18,785 bases of DNA from CAZFLM01 sp964519955 (GCA_964519955.1 CAZFLM010000105.1:1-18785); one strand, 5' to 3'; counted from the stretch's first letter, positions 1 to 8,051 are shown. Notes: a model not told the origin generated them from the sequence alone. Translations and numbers: made by a program.

Positions 1-287
1 ATGCCCCCCTTTTTTAAATGGGGTGGGCGTTGCGCCTGGGGGTTCCCAAGCCCGCCCTCTCGGTGCACTCCTGGCTATGACTCGCGCCGCGGGGTTGGGG
101 CCGGGGCGCTTCCTGCTAACATTTCTGCTAACATGCCCGGCCAGACCACGTGCGCCGGCACCGGCCTACGCAGTGCCTGGTGCCTCAGTTTGCCCTACCG
201 CGGAGCGACGCACCGTCTGCACAGCACCCGGGGAACCCAAGCGGCGATCCGTCGTCCTGAGGATGTCCGCACTAACGAATGATCCAC
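1..287. other. Left-edge region without a convincing gene
   Basis: Several frames are open here, but none has a good ribosome binding site, a recognisable domain or ordinary protein composition. The predicted products are rich in Arg, Pro and Ala, as expected from random GC-rich frames. A frame from about 79 contains a signal-peptide-like stretch (FLLTFLLT) that is produced by a 12-nt tandem repeat; I do not call it a gene. The first 30 bases hold a C-run, a T-run and a G-rich stretch, which could be the tail of a terminator belonging to something outside the window. Confidence 0.5.
113..136. repeat. Two-copy 12-nt tandem repeat
   Basis: The 10-mer CTGCTAACAT occurs at 113-122 and again at 125-134, giving a 12-nt period. 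It is AT-richer than its surroundings. No function can be assigned. It could be a chance duplication or a binding-site pair. Confidence 0.6.
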
Positions 288-321
288 TTGCGATAACACA
301 ACAGTATGCTACAATGCTGTT
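288..321 (+). promoter_or_regulatory. Sigma70-like promoter with overlapping inverted-repeat operator
   Basis: A -35-like hexamer TTGCGA (288-293) and a -10-like hexamer TACAAT (310-315) are separated by 16 nt. An imperfect inverted repeat covers the -10: AACAGTAT (300-307), 6-nt spacer, ATGCTGTT (314-321), with 7 of 8 arm positions complementary. The core AGTAT-N6-ATGCT recurs as AGCAT-N6-ATGCT before the downstream operon at 1899-1914. This is an AT-rich island in GC-rich DNA and points to the + strand, so it would drive the DUF3179 gene through a leader of about 370 nt. An operator over a -10 usually means repression; the regulator is unknown, and the ArsR protein encoded at 10410 is one candidate. 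Confidence 0.5.
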
Positions 322-690
322 ACATTGAACGGGTACCCGATCACCGGTCCGCGACCAGGCTCTGCCCTTCTGGCGATCTCCTGCTGTGCTTGGCGCTCCT
401 CGGCCGCTCATCGGTACGGGCGCCGTGGTCGACTGGTTGGAGTTGCCTGCCGGCGACGAAGCCGGCGCGCAAGAGTCGTGGGGCGGGTTCATCGGTTGGC
501 GGGGGACCGGGGGGGGAACCTGGCCAGCCGAGCGACCGTTGCGCATGGGGGCCAGAGCCTCACGGCACGCTGGCGCCCAGGCCGGCGTATCCGGCCTGGG
601 CGCCAGCGATCGCGATGTCTACGACTGCAGCCCTGGACGAGGGCCTGCTGCCGACGCGAGGCGCCGTGCGCCCGGGAACGACAGCCCGCC
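322..690 (+). other. Putative long leader before the DUF3179 gene
   Basis: About 370 nt lie between the predicted promoter and the chosen start of the DUF3179 gene. The DUF3179 frame is open back to a TTG at 325, but that extension is Arg-rich and low in acidic residues, unlike a folded domain, so I treat it as non-coding. The leader contains a G8 run around 510 and the perfect hairpin at 568-608. No known riboswitch fold was recognised by eye. Confidence 0.35.
568..608. repeat. Perfect 18-bp inverted repeat (hairpin)
   Basis: The left arm (568-585) and right arm (591-608) are exact reverse complements with a 5-nt loop CGTAT (586-590). The arms are almost all G and C. There is no T-run after either arm, so it is not a standard intrinsic terminator in either direction. 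It could be an RNA structure in the leader, a REP-like element or a dyad for a DNA-binding protein. GCGATCGC (606-613) overlaps the right arm. Confidence 0.8.
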
Positions 691-1812
691 ATGAGCTTGC
701 ATGCCAATGCCGAGCCGACACTAGTCGCCGCAGAGAAGCCGGCGCCTGGATGCCGCGATCTCTCTTCAGCCGCTACCGGTGGATCGGACCCGGATCAGGT
801 CGCCTCTCATGCGCCGATCGTGCCAGTCCTGTCGCCGGGCACCATCGTCCCCATCGTGACGCCGAGCTTCGTGCCCCAGCCATCGGCGCGCCTCCGTGAC
901 TGCGCCCGCCTGGTGACCTTCCGTCACGGCCGTTCGGTGCACGGATACGGCGTCTCTCTCCTGCAGGACCACGGGGTCGTGAACGATGTGGTAGCCGGGC
1001 TACCCGTCGCGATCACGTGGTGCCATCACTGTGGCTCGGGCGTCGTGTTCGCGCGCATGGTCGGCCACAGGCTGCACACGTTCGCTCTCTCCGGCGCGCT
1101 CTACCAGGGAGTGCCTCTCCTCTCGGACCACGAGACCGGGACGCTGTGGTCTGCCGTGACCGGCAAAGCCATCGCCGGTCCCCTCGCCGGCCAGTCGATC
1201 CAGCTCCTGACAACCGAGCCGGCAACCCGATGGCGAACCTGGCGTGAGCTGCACCCGAATGGCGGGGTCCTCTCCGTGCAGGGGACGGAAGACCCGCTGA
1301 TGGGAGTGTCTGGGGACGATGCGCGCGAGGATGGCGTCAGCGCCTTCACTGGCCCTTACGCCTGGCGCACGGGCGAGGAGGCCGACGAGGCGATCGTCGG
1401 TATCGCCGTGGGCGCGCACAGCAGATGCTACCCCTGGCGTGTGGTCGCGGAACGGCGCCTCGTGGTCGACAGGGTCGGCGATGCGGAGGTCCTTCTCTGC
1501 GCGCCGTGTGGCCGGCAGCGGGCGTCGGCCTTCTGCGTCGCGGCACCCAGCCACGTGCGCCTGATATGCGGCCGGGTGATCGCGCCAGATGATGTCTGGT
1601 GTGCCGAGACTGGACGTTCCTTGCATGGCCGCGCCGATCTGGTGCCCGTGCCCACGACGATCACAACCAGGATGGCGTGGATGCTCTTCTACCCACGGTC
1701 GCTGGAGCACCAATCCACTGGCCGTCTGCCCCATGAGTATCCCGACAGCGCCCCGGACCGATCCGCGGCCGGAGTTCCGCACGATGGCGGGCCGCTGCAA
1801 CCGCGCACCTAG
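691..1812 (+). CDS. DUF3179 domain-containing protein
   Basis: The protein (373 aa from this ATG) has the hallmarks of DUF3179. A line ending VNDVVAGLPVAITWCHHCGSG places Cys111 and Cys114 in the conserved C-x-x-C site. It is followed by a stretch like the family's LWSAVTGKAIAGPLAGQ, a second Cys pair (C270, C273) and a C-terminal segment (VWCAETGR...GRADLVPVP...MAWMLFYP) resembling the family's closing repeat. The biochemical role of DUF3179 is not established; the paired cysteines suggest metal or redox function. I chose 691 because the family-like sequence begins soon after it and the upstream extension looks non-coding. The ribosome binding site is weak. It stands alone, 173 bp before the operon, and no membrane segment or lipobox is evident. 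Confidence 0.82.
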   Translation: MSLHANAEPTLVAAEKPAPGCRDLSSAATGGSDPDQVASHAPIVPVLSPGTIVPIVTPSFVPQPSARLRDCARLVTFRHGRSVHGYGVSLLQDHGVVNDVVAGLPVAITWCHHCGSGVVFARMVGHRLHTFALSGALYQGVPLLSDHETGTLWSAVTGKAIAGPLAGQSIQLLTTEPATRWRTWRELHPNGGVLSVQGTEDPLMGVSGDDAREDGVSAFTGPYAWRTGEEADEAIVGIAVGAHSRCYPWRVVAERRLVVDRVGDAEVLLCAPCGRQRASAFCVAAPSHVRLICGRVIAPDDVWCAETGRSLHGRADLVPVPTTITTRMAWMLFYPRSLEHQSTGRLPHEYPDSAPDRSAAGVPHDGGPLQPRT

Positions 1813-1895
1813 CCCCGGGGGGCGTGCGGCTGTGGCCAACTCGATAGTCAGTCGACGCGTGTAACCTCGCGCTCAGTCGCGTCGTCTATATCTGT

Positions 1896-1917
1896 GACAG
1901 CATAATAGCATGCTACT
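1896..1917 (+). promoter_or_regulatory. Operator-like site upstream of the operon
   Basis: An AT-rich island carries AGCAT (1899-1903), a 6-nt spacer and ATGCT (1910-1914), the same layout as the site at 300-321. Over 19 nt, the reverse complement of 1897-1915 matches 302-320 at 15 positions. It includes the 10-bp palindrome TAGCATGCTA (1906-1915). A CATAAT (1901-1906) could be a -10, but no convincing -35 is paired with it. It lies 70 bp before the GTG of the first operon gene, a suitable place for transcriptional control. Confidence 0.45.
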
Positions 1918-1985
1918 GGCATATTGCGTCGAACTGAGTGGCTGATCGGTAGGCCTGTGCCGCACCGAGTTCTTGGAGGTGACAT

Positions 1986-3122
1986 GTGAAGTCAGCGGAC
2001 CATCCCGTTTTCGCCGTCCTCGGCGCCGGGAACGGCGGCATGGCAATGGCCGGGCACCTGGCGCTTAAGGGGTTCGATACCCGCCTGTACAACCGCTCAC
2101 CCGAGCGCATCGACGCGATCCGGCTCACGCGCTCTATCCAGTTGGTTGCCGAGGACGACGATAGCCTGCCGCGCGGCGTCGCAGAGCTGTCTCTCGCCAC
2201 TACGGACATCGCGGAGGCGCTGGACGGGGCGGACATCGTGATGGTGGTGGTGCCGGCGACTGGACACCGCTTCATGGCGGAGCACTGTGCGCCGCACCTG
2301 CGCGACGGCCAGATCGTCATCCTGCACCCAGGGCGTACCGGCGGCGCGCTGGAGTTCCACAGCGTCGTGCGATCCCATCCAGCCGCGGGCGACGTAGTCG
2401 TGGCCGAGGCGCAGACCCTCCTCTACGCCTGCCGGCTGATGAACCCAGGGCAGGTCCGGATCTTCGGGATGAAGCACTCGGTGCCGCTGGCGGCGCTCCC
2501 TGCCTACCGGACGCCTGAGGTGATCGCGGCGCTGCGCCCCGCCTATCCGGAGTTCGTGCCTGGCGACAACGTCATGAAGACGAGCATGGACAACATCGGC
2601 GCGATCTTCCATCCGGCTGTGACGGTGCTGAACTGCTCGCGGATCGAGAGCACGCGTGGCGACTTTGAGTACTACATCGACGGTATCTCCCGCTCCACGG
2701 CGGTCGTCCTCGACACCATCGACCAGGAGCGGGTTGCTGTCGGCGGGGCCATGGGCTTCCACTGCATGACCGCGCGCGAGTGGCTGTACTTCGCGTACGG
2801 GGCAGCGGGCAAGACCCTCTATGATGCGGTGCGAGCCAACGGCGGCTACTACGGCATCAAGGCCCCGCCGACGCTGGACACGCGCTACCTGTGGGAGGAC
2901 GTTCCCATGAGCCTCGTGCCGATCGCGTCGATGGGCGACATGCTGGGCTCCCGGTGCCCTACCATCAAGGCGGTCATCCACCTGGCGGGCCTCCTGAACG
3001 GTTGCGACTACTGGGCGGAAGGACGGACCGTGGAGAGCATGGGGATCGCGGGCTACTCGCTTCAGCAGATAAGGCGCCTCGTTCTGGAGGGCGCGCCGGA
3101 GAGCGCCAAGGCGCGCCCATAG
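1986..3122 (+). CDS. Opine/octopine dehydrogenase-family NAD(P)-dependent enzyme
   Basis: This 378-aa protein starts with a Rossmann nucleotide-binding motif, G13-x-G15-N-G-G18, in AVLGAGNGGMAMAGHLALKG, followed by LYNRSPERI and a DIVMVVVPATGH strand typical of the NAD/NADP octopine/nopaline dehydrogenase family. The C-terminal half is the all-helical opine dehydrogenase domain, with M201-x-N203 and H209-P210 in the NIGAIFHPAVTVLN line that carries conserved residues in this family. Known members reductively couple an amino acid to a 2-oxo acid; the substrate here cannot be read from sequence. GTG at 1986 is chosen because GGAGGT lies 5 nt upstream; the ATG at 1984 is followed at once by TGA. 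It is the first gene of the operon, and 16 nt separate it from the B12 protein. Confidence 0.85.
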   Translation: MKSADHPVFAVLGAGNGGMAMAGHLALKGFDTRLYNRSPERIDAIRLTRSIQLVAEDDDSLPRGVAELSLATTDIAEALDGADIVMVVVPATGHRFMAEHCAPHLRDGQIVILHPGRTGGALEFHSVVRSHPAAGDVVVAEAQTLLYACRLMNPGQVRIFGMKHSVPLAALPAYRTPEVIAALRPAYPEFVPGDNVMKTSMDNIGAIFHPAVTVLNCSRIESTRGDFEYYIDGISRSTAVVLDTIDQERVAVGGAMGFHCMTAREWLYFAYGAAGKTLYDAVRANGGYYGIKAPPTLDTRYLWEDVPMSLVPIASMGDMLGSRCPTIKAVIHLAGLLNGCDYWAEGRTVESMGIAGYSLQQIRRLVLEGAPESAKARP

Positions 3123-3138
3123 CGGACGGAGGAGCGAG

Positions 3139-5025
3139 ATGAGCGAGTACGTTGGATCCAACGAGGTGTTCGGCCTGTTGCGGCCATCGATCGACGCGCA
3201 CACACTGGGCATCAGCACGGTCGCTGACCTCCTGCGCGACTGCCGCTACCAGGTGTCGGTTGCTGACGAAGGCGTCTGCCGAGCGCTCGATAGCCTGCAC
3301 CACCGCGCGAGCATCGACGCGGTCGAGCGATGGATACGCCAAAACCGCGTGTCGCGCCTCGGCTTCAGCTATCGTCTCGACCCGCGTGACGGCGCCGACC
3401 GGTTCAAGCACATCCTGGAGATCTGTACGGACCGGCGGCTGTGGATCTCCCAGGGCGGTCCCGTGTGTCGCGCGTTCTTCGCGGGCCTGCCGGCGGCGTG
3501 CGAACTCATCAGCCAGTGGTACGGCCACGCCGTGCCGGTCTTCCATGGCGACGAGACGCCTGGGCAGACGCTGCGCAAGCTCGGTGTGCCTGAGAGCAGG
3601 CTTCCCCAGGGCCTCGCAGGTGAGCACGAGTACGACACAGCGCGCGAGGTGTTCGCCCGAGCGGTCATCATGTCGGGGCAGTACGCGAGCGAGCGTCCGG
3701 TCGACAGGCGCGGCTATGCCGGGTTCGGCACCAGGCACGACAGCCTGCTCGCACGGATCACACACGGGTGGCAGGCCGGCCTCCCGCCGCTGATGCGCGC
3801 GCATGTGGGGCCATACGGGGAGGACCGCGAGGAGGCCGTGCGTCAGTTCGTGGACTGGACCAAGCAGCTTGCGGCGTCCGGGATGCTGGACGTCCTCTCC
3901 ATCGGAACGTCGCAGCTCACCCAGGTGGCGTTTGGCCAGGAGTGGGGCGACAAGCCGAACGGCGGGGGCGTGCCGGTGAACTCGGAGGATGAGTACCGGG
4001 CCATCTGGGAGGCTGCCCGACCGATGCTCGTCCGGACCTACGCCGGAACCAGAGATGTCCCGGGTCTGGCCGAGCTGCACGATCGCGTGCTGCACAACGC
4101 GTGGCACGCGCTCTCCTTCTGGTGGTTCTGCCACCTCGACGGGCGTGGCCCGAACGATCTGGCGACGAACCTGCGCGAGCACTTCGCCGTGCTGCGACAC
4201 GCTGCCGAGGCCGGGCGCCCGGTGGAACCGAACGTTCCGCACCACTTTGCATTCCGCGGCGCCGATGACGTGACGTACGTCGTTGCCGGCGCCCTGGCCG
4301 CTGGCGCCGCCCGCCGCGTGGGCGTCAGGACGCTCGTGCTACAGACCATGTTGAACACCCCCAAGCACACCTGGGGTGTGCAGGACCTGGCCAAGTGCCG
4401 CGCGCTCTTGCGGCTCGTGCGAGAGGACGGGGACCGCGGCATGCGCGTGGTGCTGCAGCCTCGCGCGGGGCTCGACTACCTCTCGCACGACACCGAGAGA
4501 GCGAAGGCCCAATTGGCATCGGCCAGCGCACTCATGGACGACATCGAGCCGGAGGATTCGGCCAGTCCGCCTATCGTGCACGTGGTCAGCTACTCGGAGG
4601 GGTCTCATCTGGCAACGCCCGACGTTGTGGACGACAGCATTCGCATCACGCGGTTCGCGATAGCGGAGTACCGCCGGGCTCGGCACCGCGGCGACGTGCC
4701 CGACATGGCTCACGACGCTGAGGTGGAAGCCAGAACCGAGGAACTGGTGGATGGCGCCCGGACCGTCCTCGCACAGATCGGGCGCTCGATCGATGAGCCG
4801 TACTCGCCCGTCGGGCTCTGCGCTGCGTTCGAGGCCGGTTTCCTGCCGGTTCCGGCGCTGTGGGGAAGTCGTGACGCCTACCCCAACGCCACACACTGGC
4901 GCACGAAGCTGATCGACGGCGGCGTTAAGGTCGTGGACGACGTAGGACGCCCAGTACCAGTCGCGGAGCGGGCCGCCGAAGCCGCCGAGCTAGCGCGCAG
5001 TGTCCGAGGGCTCGTGCATGCATAG
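3139..5025 (+). CDS. Cobalamin-binding / glutamate mutase E-like fused protein
   Basis: The N-terminal ~130 residues look like a B12-binding domain: D19-A-H21-T-L-G24 matches D-x-H-x-x-G, a strand with S77 follows, then G106-G107. From about residue 180 to 628 the sequence resembles the methylaspartate (glutamate) mutase epsilon barrel. Supporting stretches are R299-T-Y-A-G-T-R-D, an alanine-rich VVAGALAAGAARRVGVRTLV segment, and a C-terminal part (FEAGFLPVPALWGS...DDVGRPVPV) that lines up with the end of GlmE. In classical glutamate mutase, S and E are separate chains; here they are one. From remembered GlmE sequence, Arg100 appears kept (R299), but Arg66 and Arg149 do not, so the substrate may not be glutamate. 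GGAGGAG precedes the ATG. No Cys cluster for radical SAM chemistry is present. Confidence 0.68.
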   Translation: MSEYVGSNEVFGLLRPSIDAHTLGISTVADLLRDCRYQVSVADEGVCRALDSLHHRASIDAVERWIRQNRVSRLGFSYRLDPRDGADRFKHILEICTDRRLWISQGGPVCRAFFAGLPAACELISQWYGHAVPVFHGDETPGQTLRKLGVPESRLPQGLAGEHEYDTAREVFARAVIMSGQYASERPVDRRGYAGFGTRHDSLLARITHGWQAGLPPLMRAHVGPYGEDREEAVRQFVDWTKQLAASGMLDVLSIGTSQLTQVAFGQEWGDKPNGGGVPVNSEDEYRAIWEAARPMLVRTYAGTRDVPGLAELHDRVLHNAWHALSFWWFCHLDGRGPNDLATNLREHFAVLRHAAEAGRPVEPNVPHHFAFRGADDVTYVVAGALAAGAARRVGVRTLVLQTMLNTPKHTWGVQDLAKCRALLRLVREDGDRGMRVVLQPRAGLDYLSHDTERAKAQLASASALMDDIEPEDSASPPIVHVVSYSEGSHLATPDVVDDSIRITRFAIAEYRRARHRGDVPDMAHDAEVEARTEELVDGARTVLAQIGRSIDEPYSPVGLCAAFEAGFLPVPALWGSRDAYPNATHWRTKLIDGGVKVVDDVGRPVPVAERAAEAAELARSVRGLVHA

Positions 5026-5085
5026 GCAGTGACGGCGTGGCCCGCGGTTCGGCGGGAGCACGGGGAGCGAAGCGGAGTACGAGGC

Positions 5086-6216
5086 ATGGACGCGATCTGG
5101 TCTTGGAGTGGGTTCCGCGCTGCTGTGGCGCTTGGCGGCTTCGTGAGCGCGGCCGCGGTGTGCCACCTGGTCTGGCGCAGGATGGTGTCCGCCGTGCTCG
5201 CGCACACCGCATGGCGCATCGGTGATGCCGCGTCCGTTGCCCTCCGGCGTCTCGTGGTGCTCGGCCTGCTGCTGATGGGTGTATACCACGGCGCCTGCGC
5301 GCTGGACGCGTCGGGCGTCCACCCGGCCGCCACGGCTCTGCTGGGGCGCTTCCTCGGCATCGCGTGGATCGTGCTTGGGGCCTGTACCCTGCTCCGCCTG
5401 CTCAATGGCGTAGTCGAGTGGCGCCTGCGCCAGGCGGAGGAAGACCCCGAGAGTTTCGGGCCGGCGCGGTACCGCCTGACGCTCGCGCGCAAGCTCGGCA
5501 CGCTTGCCGTCTTGGTGCTGGCAGCGGTCTATGTGCTGCGAGTGGCAGGGGCCGACATCAGCCCTTTGCTGGCCAGCGGAGCGATCGGCGGACTGGCGCT
5601 GGCCCTGGCCGGCCAGGAGATGCTGTCCAACCTGATCGCTGGCGTGTACCTGTCTGTCGACAGGCCGGTCCGCGTCGGTGACTTCATCAGGTTGGAATCT
5701 GGGGAGGAGGGCTACGTCGAGCAGATAGGATGGCGCAACACCACGGTGCGCGTGTTCGCAAACAACCTGGTGGTGATACCCAACTCGAAGCTCAGCCAGG
5801 AGGTCTTGACCAACTACTACCTGCCCGAGCCGGCGATGTCGGTCTACGTACCGTGCGGGGTGGCATACGGCAGCGACCTGGAGTACGTCGAGGGCGTCGT
5901 GCTGGATGTAGCCGCTGCGATTCAGGCGGAGGTAGAGGGCGCCGACGCGGATTGGGAGCCGGTCGTCCGGTGGAAGGCATTCGGCGACTCGGCGATCGAG
6001 TTCGTCACGGTGCTGCGCGTGCGGCAGTTCGAGGCGCAGTACGCACTGCAATCGGCGTTCGTCAAGGCCCTGCACGCACGGTTCGGCAGAGCAGGCATCG
6101 AGATCCCGTTCCCGATGCGGACCGTGGTGTTGCGCCCCGATGGATCGGGAGAAGCCGGCGTGCGGACGCCTGCCCTCGCTGGCACAGGCGTAGGCGGGAA
6201 AGGCTGGACAGCATGA
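5086..6216 (+). CDS. mscS: Small-conductance mechanosensitive channel, MscS family
   Basis: This 376-aa membrane protein has several hydrophobic segments in its first 150 residues, then the pore helix and MscS core: SPLLASGAIGGLALALAGQEMLSNLIAG around residues 160-187, then DRPVRVGDFIRLESGEEGYVEQIGWRNTTVRVFANNLVVIPNSKL, which is the beta domain. The C-terminal alpha/beta domain ends with IEIPFPMRTV. Such channels open under membrane tension to release small solutes during hypo-osmotic shock. ATG 5086 is chosen over the upstream GTG 5029 because GGAG sits 8 nt before it. The last codons overlap the start of the c-di-AMP receptor gene (ATGA, 6213-6216), implying translational coupling. Confidence 0.93.
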   Translation: MDAIWSWSGFRAAVALGGFVSAAAVCHLVWRRMVSAVLAHTAWRIGDAASVALRRLVVLGLLLMGVYHGACALDASGVHPAATALLGRFLGIAWIVLGACTLLRLLNGVVEWRLRQAEEDPESFGPARYRLTLARKLGTLAVLVLAAVYVLRVAGADISPLLASGAIGGLALALAGQEMLSNLIAGVYLSVDRPVRVGDFIRLESGEEGYVEQIGWRNTTVRVFANNLVVIPNSKLSQEVLTNYYLPEPAMSVYVPCGVAYGSDLEYVEGVVLDVAAAIQAEVEGADADWEPVVRWKAFGDSAIEFVTVLRVRQFEAQYALQSAFVKALHARFGRAGIEIPFPMRTVVLRPDGSGEAGVRTPALAGTGVGGKGWTA

Positions 6217-6542
6217 AGCTCGCGGTAGCGGTGGTCCACGACCATGACACCCATAGGGTCTGCGACGCGCTCGTGGCCCGAGGGGTGAGGTTCACCAAGA
6301 TCGGAAGTACAGGCGGCTTCTTGCGCGAAGGCAACACGACACTGCTGATCGGCACGGACACCGAGGGCCTCGACACGGTCCTCGACATCATACACACGAA
6401 CTGCCAGACGCGGGAGCAGTACATCAACATGATGCAGCCCGACTCTACGGCGATCGGAGTGTTCCTGCCCTCGCCTGTGAAGGTCCAGGTCGGCGGCGCC
6501 GTGGTGTTCGTGCTCGACATCGAACGCCTTGAGCGCTACTAG
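6213..6542 (+). CDS. darA: Cyclic-di-AMP receptor, PII-like PstA/DarA family
   Basis: The 109-aa product matches PstA/DarA along its whole length: MKLAVAVVHDHD, then R26-F-T28-K, then STGGF36-L37-REGN41-TT, and a closing PVKVQVGGAVVFVLDIE strand. In characterised PstA structures, R26, T28, F36, L37 and N41 lie at the nucleotide site, and all are present here. The family binds cyclic-di-AMP as a trimer with a ferredoxin-like fold; its downstream targets are not well defined. The start overlaps the mscS stop by ATGA, and no separate Shine-Dalgarno is needed. Placement between a mechanosensitive channel and an asparagine synthetase suggests a sensor for osmotic or nitrogen state. Confidence 0.93.
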   Translation: MKLAVAVVHDHDTHRVCDALVARGVRFTKIGSTGGFLREGNTTLLIGTDTEGLDTVLDIIHTNCQTREQYINMMQPDSTAIGVFLPSPVKVQVGGAVVFVLDIERLERY

Positions 6543-6563
6543 CCTGGCAAGAGGAGGAGAGCC

Positions 6564-8051
6564 ATGTGCGGAATTGCGGGAGTGCTATGGCCAGACGGCT
6601 CCGAGGCCGCGCAGCGGATGCTCGAAGGTATGCGGCACCGCGGGCCCGACGCCAGCGGCTTGGTCAAGATGAGGGACGGTGCGCTGGCGCACGCACGCCT
6701 GTCGATCATCGATCTGGAGAACGGCAGCCAGCCGATGTACGACGAAGTAACAGGCAGCTACATCGTCTACAACGGCGAGGTCTACAACCATATGGACTTG
6801 CGCCAAGGGATGAGGCGCAGTTCGTTCAGGACGCGAAGCGACACCGAGACTGTGCTGCGGCTGGCCGGCAGCAGCATACCGCCTGAGATCTGGCTGCGCA
6901 AGCTGCAGGGAATGTTCGCGTTCGCGGTTGTGCGGCCGAACGGTTACATGCTTGCTCGTGACCCGCTTGGCATCAAGCCGCTCTACCTCGGCCGAAGCGG
7001 CCAACGCGTTGCCTTCTGCTCGGAGGTCGGGCCGCTGCTTGACGTTGTCGACGAGGTCGAGGAGTTCCCCCCGGGCCATTACTATGACAGCGCGGTCGGA
7101 CTGCAGCCCTACCGGTCGCTTGAGGCTGCGCCTGCGACCGTCAGCCACGAGGAGACCGCCCGACGCGGCCTGCTGCGGCGACTAACCCGATCGGTGCGCG
7201 CCAGTCTCACGTCCGACGTGCCCGTGGGGGTATTCCTCAGCGGCGGGCTCGACAGCAGCATCGTGGCCGCCCTCGCCGCTCGGTTCCACCAGGGCCTGTC
7301 GACGTTCGCCATCGGCACGGCCGACAGCAAGGACCTTCTGGGCGCGCGGATAATGGCTGCCTTCCTTGGTACGCGTCACCACGAGCGCGTCTTCACGGCC
7401 CGAGAGGCAGTGGAGGTGCTGCCCGAGGTGATCCGGCACCTGGAATCCTACGACTGTGCCCTCGTGCGAAGCGCCATTCCCAACTACCTGCTCGCGGAGT
7501 TCACCAGCAAGCATGTGAAGGTAGCCCTGTCCGGCGAGGGGGCTGACGAGCTGTTCGCGGGATACGACTACCTGAAGGAGATGCCCATCGATCGTCTGGC
7601 CGACGAGTTGCTGGACATCACGCGCGGCCTGCACAACACGAACCTGCAGCGCTGCGACCGGATGAGCATGGCGCACGGCCTCGAAGTGCGAGTGCCCTTC
7701 CTCGACGACCCGGATCTGGTCGACTACGCGTTCCGGCTGTCGCTCAACCTAAAGCACCGTGGTGTGCAGCGCGTCGATAAGTGGATTCTGCGCCGGGCGG
7801 CGATTGGGCTCATCCCAAGGGAGATTGCATTCCGCCGGAAGGCGAAGTTCGCCGCCGGCGCTGGCATCACCCAGCACCTCACCGCATACGCCGAGTATGT
7901 GTGCAGCGACAAGGAGTTCGCGCGGGAGAAGGAGATCGCCGACGGCGTTTTCCTGCGCTCGAAGGAGGAGTATCTCTACTACCGAATATTCCGACGGTAC
8001 TTCAGGAACCGTCAGATCCTGCCGCTCATTGGCAGGAGCCGCAGCGTTTGA
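6564..8051 (+). CDS. asnB: Asparagine synthetase (glutamine-hydrolysing)
   Basis: The protein (495 aa) begins MCGIAGV, giving the Cys2 nucleophile of class II glutaminases, followed by MRHRGPDASG, ARLSIIDLENGSQPM, YNGEVYNH and RDPLGIKPLY. The synthetase half has the PP-loop S226-GGLD-S231-S232, the SGEGADELFAGYDY segment, and RMSMAHGLEVRVPFLD. All key motifs look intact, so activity is likely: ATP-dependent transfer of glutamine ammonia to an aspartate-type carboxylate. A strong GGAGGAG precedes the ATG. In this operon it could make asparagine or amidate a related acid made by the B12 protein; the latter is inference. It is shorter than eukaryotic enzymes and similar to compact bacterial ones. 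Confidence 0.92.
   Translation: MCGIAGVLWPDGSEAAQRMLEGMRHRGPDASGLVKMRDGALAHARLSIIDLENGSQPMYDEVTGSYIVYNGEVYNHMDLRQGMRRSSFRTRSDTETVLRLAGSSIPPEIWLRKLQGMFAFAVVRPNGYMLARDPLGIKPLYLGRSGQRVAFCSEVGPLLDVVDEVEEFPPGHYYDSAVGLQPYRSLEAAPATVSHEETARRGLLRRLTRSVRASLTSDVPVGVFLSGGLDSSIVAALAARFHQGLSTFAIGTADSKDLLGARIMAAFLGTRHHERVFTAREAVEVLPEVIRHLESYDCALVRSAIPNYLLAEFTSKHVKVALSGEGADELFAGYDYLKEMPIDRLADELLDITRGLHNTNLQRCDRMSMAHGLEVRVPFLDDPDLVDYAFRLSLNLKHRGVQRVDKWILRRAAIGLIPREIAFRRKAKFAAGAGITQHLTAYAEYVCSDKEFAREKEIADGVFLRSKEEYLYYRIFRRYFRNRQILPLIGRSRSV

Noticed and set aside
325..690. N-terminal extension of the DUF3179 protein back to TTG 325
   Set aside because: Arg-rich, very low in acidic residues, no ribosome binding site, and the DUF3179-like sequence begins only after 691.
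1813..1985. Cobalamin riboswitch before the B12-containing operon
   Set aside because: No B12 box (GCCACTG) or matching fold is visible in this 173-bp gap on the + strand.
2097..4245. Long open frames on the - strand (about 370-420 aa) opposite the opine dehydrogenase and B12 genes
   Set aside because: They are antisense to genes with clear domains, are rich in Arg and His and lack recognisable motifs. Such frames are common in GC-rich DNA.
4990..6075. Open frame of about 360 aa on the - strand across mscS
   Set aside because: Antisense shadow of mscS; composition rich in Gln, Arg and His, with no domain.
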